Shown: positions 61,509-64,000 of the stretch, one piece after another | Position numbering within the stretch: the first letter of the stretch is position 1 | How the letters are laid out: every line of letters starts with the position of its first letter | Source of the DNA: Bacteroidota bacterium | Lineage (GTDB): Bacteria > Bacteroidota > Bacteroidia > Chitinophagales > Chitinophagaceae | Direction of reading: 5' to 3' | NCBI GenBank assembly: GCA_018266555.1 | Contig: JAFEAF010000001.1 | Location: forward strand, 62,001 to 126,000 | Length of the DNA stretch: 64,000 nt | Position numbers and translations under genes: made by a program | Notes under the pieces: model-generated | Databases searched by the model: none | The model's input: only the letters and a program-made list of their open reading frames with translations | What the model was told of the DNA's origin: nothing

Positions 61509-61669
61509 TCTTTCTTATCACTTAAACTATGAGAAAAAATTAAATTAACTTTTGATTATTTGAAATTACAGGAAACATTCATTGTCAGATTATTGTTGAT
61601 ATTCCGGCTATTAAAATGTTTTCAATCATGTACTTTAAATTCATCTTTCAGGGTCTTTTGTTTTAAAGA

Positions 61670-62524
61670 TTATGTGTCACTAATTGTCAGAACGGATGTA
61701 TAATTATTTTTTTGTAAAATATTTGTAAACCAGCCCGACGTATTATTTTTTAAACGACTTTTCTCCCCGGGGTTTACAATGATTAGGTCTGTGTGATTAT
61801 CGGAAACAAATTTTTTGATCACTGCAGCAGCATTTGCCCCGGCATATTCTATAAGATCAACGGTCGCATTACAATTATCACGAATAAGCTGGTAAGAACG
61901 ATGCAAATATTTTTGTACCCGTTCTGTAAATTCACTATCCAGTTCACGGGTGATGCCAAGAAGGTGAAAGGTGATATTATAATACCGGGTCAGGTAAATG
62001 CCATACATTAGTTTCCTCAAAGGAATAAAATCAGTAACTGGGATTACAATGGAATATAACCGGGCTATGTGCCGGTTTTCCGGTAAGGTGATAACCGCCG
62101 CTGAAGTTTTTTCAACAATACGGGTGGCGTCGAAGCATAAGGTATTCCATTTTATCCGCTGTGGGCGGATCATTCCTAAAACAAGGTCAATTTTATTTTG
62201 AATAATATATTTAATTGCGATTTCATTCTTGTTCCCGTTTTCTGAATGAAAAAAAATATTTAATCCATTTTTCAACTTGCTTTGAAAAGCGGAAGCTATG
62301 TTTTTTAATTTTTGTACTGATTTTTCTTCCTGCCTGTTTTTAGTGAAAGAAAAAATATTTTTAATCTTGGCAAGCGCCTGGCTCTTTACATTCCTGGAAA
62401 CACAGTAAAGGAGGTGAATATGGCAGAAATAGGAATTGGCAATTTCTATTCCTTTTTCCACCAATTTATCTGAAGCAACCGAAGAATCAACAGGTATGAG
62501 TATATTGTTAAACAATTTGTACAT
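61670..62524 (-). CDS. Universal stress protein family protein
   Basis: About 284 aa from the ATG at 62524 (MYKLFNNILIPVDSSVASDKLVEKGI); a TTG 21 bp upstream is open. Two Usp-like halves: the first with ILIPVDSS and KNEIAIKYIIQNKIDLVLGM, the second with IVIPVTDFIPLRKLMYGIYLT. Nucleotide-binding glycines are poorly conserved. No Fnr-like box is seen upstream, unlike the other two Usp genes. Confidence 0.8.
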   Translation of the reverse strand: MYKLFNNILIPVDSSVASDKLVEKGIEIANSYFCHIHLLYCVSRNVKSQALAKIKNIFSFTKNRQEEKSVQKLKNIASAFQSKLKNGLNIFFHSENGNKNEIAIKYIIQNKIDLVLGMIRPQRIKWNTLCFDATRIVEKTSAAVITLPENRHIARLYSIVIPVTDFIPLRKLMYGIYLTRYYNITFHLLGITRELDSEFTERVQKYLHRSYQLIRDNCNATVDLIEYAGANAAAVIKKFVSDNHTDLIIVNPGEKSRLKNNTSGWFTNILQKNNYTSVLTISDT

Positions 62525-62603
62525 AAGTTTAACCGGTAGTTGCAATATAGATTGCCGGCAGCAAGGAGAATAAAATACTTGATTAAAAAACGATTAAAAT
62601 TTA

Positions 62604-63983
62604 TCAGGAGGCGGCCCGGGAGAATAATTCGATATGAAAGCGGGTACCTTGTGCAGGATGGCTGAAGACACTTAAAATCCCGTTATGAAGTTTAATGATA
62701 CGTTTTGTTAGTGGAAGGCCGAGACCAAAACCCGGTTTGCCTTGTGCACTGCTGCCCCGGAAGAATGGCTGAAATATTTTTTCAATATCTTCTTCAGCCA
62801 GTACATCGCCCTTGTTTACAAAATCTAAAATGATTTTTTTATCAACGAATGAGAGGTCTATATTTATTTTATTATCTTCTGAATATTTACACCCATTCTC
62901 AATAATATTTTTGAAAGCGGTATAAAGCAGATCGCTGTTTCCCGGAACGATACATTCGTTTTCATTTTCGGGGAGGTCAGAAAACTGAACATTTATGGAA
63001 TAGCCTGGAAATGTTTTTTTGATATGAGCTACTGTATTCATCAGTACTTCATCAATCCGGACATCGGTGAGTTCAATAGCACCATCACTGCCGGCCCGGG
63101 CAATTTCCAAAAGGCATTTTGTCAACTCCATCATCACATGTACCTCATCTGATACAGATTTTATTATCTTTTCATATTCTTCACTGCTTCTTTTTTGTTG
63201 CAAACCTACTTCTAACTGGCTGCTCATAGAAGTGAGTGGCGTGGACAGTTCATGAGATGCATTTGAAATAAATCTTCTTTGAATTAGAAATGAATCTTCA
63301 AGCCTTTTTAGCAAACTATTGAATGTTTCAGCAAGGGCATTTAATTCATCTTTTTTATTACCCACGCTGATCCTGCCGGAAAGGTTAGTGGAAGAAAGTT
63401 GATTCACGTCTTTTACTATCCGGTTAATAGGTTGCAGGATGATGTCAGAAAAAAGCCAACCTGATAATAGGGAAAGAATAATTCCGGCTGTTGAAATGAT
63501 CCATAAAATAACTTTTAAATTAGAGCTGACATTCTTTCGGTATTCATCAAAGGCAATCGTTACCGTGTAGAAGGGTTGTGAATCTGCCGTATATCGGATC
63601 ATATAAGCATCCCTGGCTCCTTCCGAAAAAAAAAGTTCCCCTTTATTTTTTACTTTTTCGAAAATGGAAGCTGTAGGCGTTGAACTATCTGAAGGATTGT
63701 CGGCAAATTGGTATAGAATCCTATACTGCTTATCATATATGGCAACATATTTATTTCTCAGCGATGCAATGGAACCGGAATCCAGGTTGTTCATCAGATC
63801 CTTGACCATCGTATCCGAAATAGCCCAGATTTTAGCTGTGGAAATAGTACGGTTTTTCAGCCTTTGTTGAAACTGTGATTTATTTTTATTTTCAAGCCTT
63901 TTGTTAATGCTCCAGAATGAAATAATTAATAAAGCACTTACGACAACAGTAAACCACAATGTTATTTTTACCCGTATAGACAT
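62604..63983 (-). CDS. Membrane sensor histidine kinase (HAMP, CusS-type)
   Basis: A 459-aa kinase: membrane segments at about 8-25 and 157-180 flanking a periplasmic sensor region, HAMP at about 180-235 (QPINRIVKDVNQLSSTNLSGRISV), HisKA with His244 (NASHELSTPL), HATPase with NIIENGCKYSED and GFGLGLPLTKRII. This resembles metal- or envelope-stress kinases of the CusS group; the signal is unknown. It starts 2 bp after the stop codon of its presumed partner regulator. Confidence 0.93.
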   Translation of the reverse strand: MSIRVKITLWFTVVVSALLIISFWSINKRLENKNKSQFQQRLKNRTISTAKIWAISDTMVKDLMNNLDSGSIASLRNKYVAIYDKQYRILYQFADNPSDSSTPTASIFEKVKNKGELFFSEGARDAYMIRYTADSQPFYTVTIAFDEYRKNVSSNLKVILWIISTAGIILSLLSGWLFSDIILQPINRIVKDVNQLSSTNLSGRISVGNKKDELNALAETFNSLLKRLEDSFLIQRRFISNASHELSTPLTSMSSQLEVGLQQKRSSEEYEKIIKSVSDEVHVMMELTKCLLEIARAGSDGAIELTDVRIDEVLMNTVAHIKKTFPGYSINVQFSDLPENENECIVPGNSDLLYTAFKNIIENGCKYSEDNKINIDLSFVDKKIILDFVNKGDVLAEEDIEKIFQPFFRGSSAQGKPGFGLGLPLTKRIIKLHNGILSVFSHPAQGTRFHIELFSRAAS

Positions 63984-63985
63984 TG

Positions 63986-64000
63986 TTATTCTACTTTCAT
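63986..64000 (-). CDS. C-terminus of a response regulator (cut by window edge)
   Basis: The last codons M-K-V-E-stop are readable on the minus strand just before the kinase ATG. Such an ending fits the C-terminal wing of OmpR/PhoB regulators (typically RGVGYxxKVE), and a regulator gene is expected here by operon logic. Confidence 0.45.
   Translation of the reverse strand: MKVE

Noticed and set aside
1-64000. CRISPR array, restriction or other anti-phage locus, biosynthetic cluster
   Set aside because: No regularly spaced repeats, cas, restriction, retron or toxin-antitoxin genes and no PKS/NRPS signatures were seen.

Overview
The window is chromosomal DNA from a member of the Bacteroidota, most likely Chitinophagaceae or a close relative. 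The evidence is two SusC/SusD outer-membrane pairs, a type IX secretion (T9SS) type B cargo protein, a PorE-like TPR/propeller/OmpA protein, a fused alpha/beta 2-oxoacid dehydrogenase E1, AT-rich DNA, few Shine-Dalgarno sequences and TAnnTTTG-type -7 promoter elements. There are no rRNA genes, no CRISPR array and no prophage. One tRNA gene (Met, CAU) is present.

Layout. 1-8.2 kb (mostly minus strand): guaB (cut by the left edge), a T9SS cargo protein, dprA, a PorE-like envelope protein whose signal peptide is encoded by a 7-bp tandem repeat, an IS200/RAYT-like transposase inside nested inverted repeats, queE and folD. 8.3-11.2 kb: two overlapping envelope genes. 11.3-21.1 kb: two SusC/SusD pairs in tandem. 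21.2-33.8 kb: housekeeping and membrane genes (DUF3467, radC, prs, rplY, pth, FAH hydrolase, E1 alpha/beta, tRNA-Met, CPBP-like protein, class II ribonucleotide reductase, DUF998, DUF457, cardiolipin synthase-like).

33.8-58.7 kb is an accessory stress region: PPOX flavoprotein, a 59-aa and a 136-aa protein of unknown function, thioredoxin, Na/Pi cotransporter-like protein, AI-2E-type permease, holin-like and coiled-coil proteins, baeRF3-like protein, a decayed bacterioferritin gene, Mla-type lipid ABC transporter, SDR dehydrogenase, TolC-MacA-MacB exporter, PfkB kinase, Usp proteins, Hsp20, small unknowns and lipoproteins. It also encodes a soluble PAS histidine kinase and a response regulator fused to a cNMP-binding/Crp-type DNA-binding module. 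58.8-64 kb: GH15 hydrolase with trehalose-phosphatase, a third Usp protein, and a HAMP histidine kinase whose partner regulator ends at the right edge.

The main result: by eye I find 15 copies of a Crp/Fnr-type palindrome, TGA-N6-TCA (mostly TGAY-N4-RTCA), in intergenic DNA between 33.87 and 57.75 kb. They lie 44-95 bp before the start codons of nearly all transcription units there. In several promoters a TAnnTTTG-like -7 element lies 33-35 bp from the box centre, the geometry of a class II activator centred near -41. Two promoters carry two boxes exactly 22 bp apart. Only one such site was seen in the intergenic DNA I scanned outside the cluster, upstream of the CPBP-class II RNR genes. I infer that the PAS kinase and Crp-fused response regulator control this regulon, and that it is an oxygen-limitation or dormancy programme resembling in content (Usp, Hsp20, PfkB, flavoprotein, perhaps B12-dependent RNR) the mycobacterial DosR regulon, but built on an Fnr-like operator.
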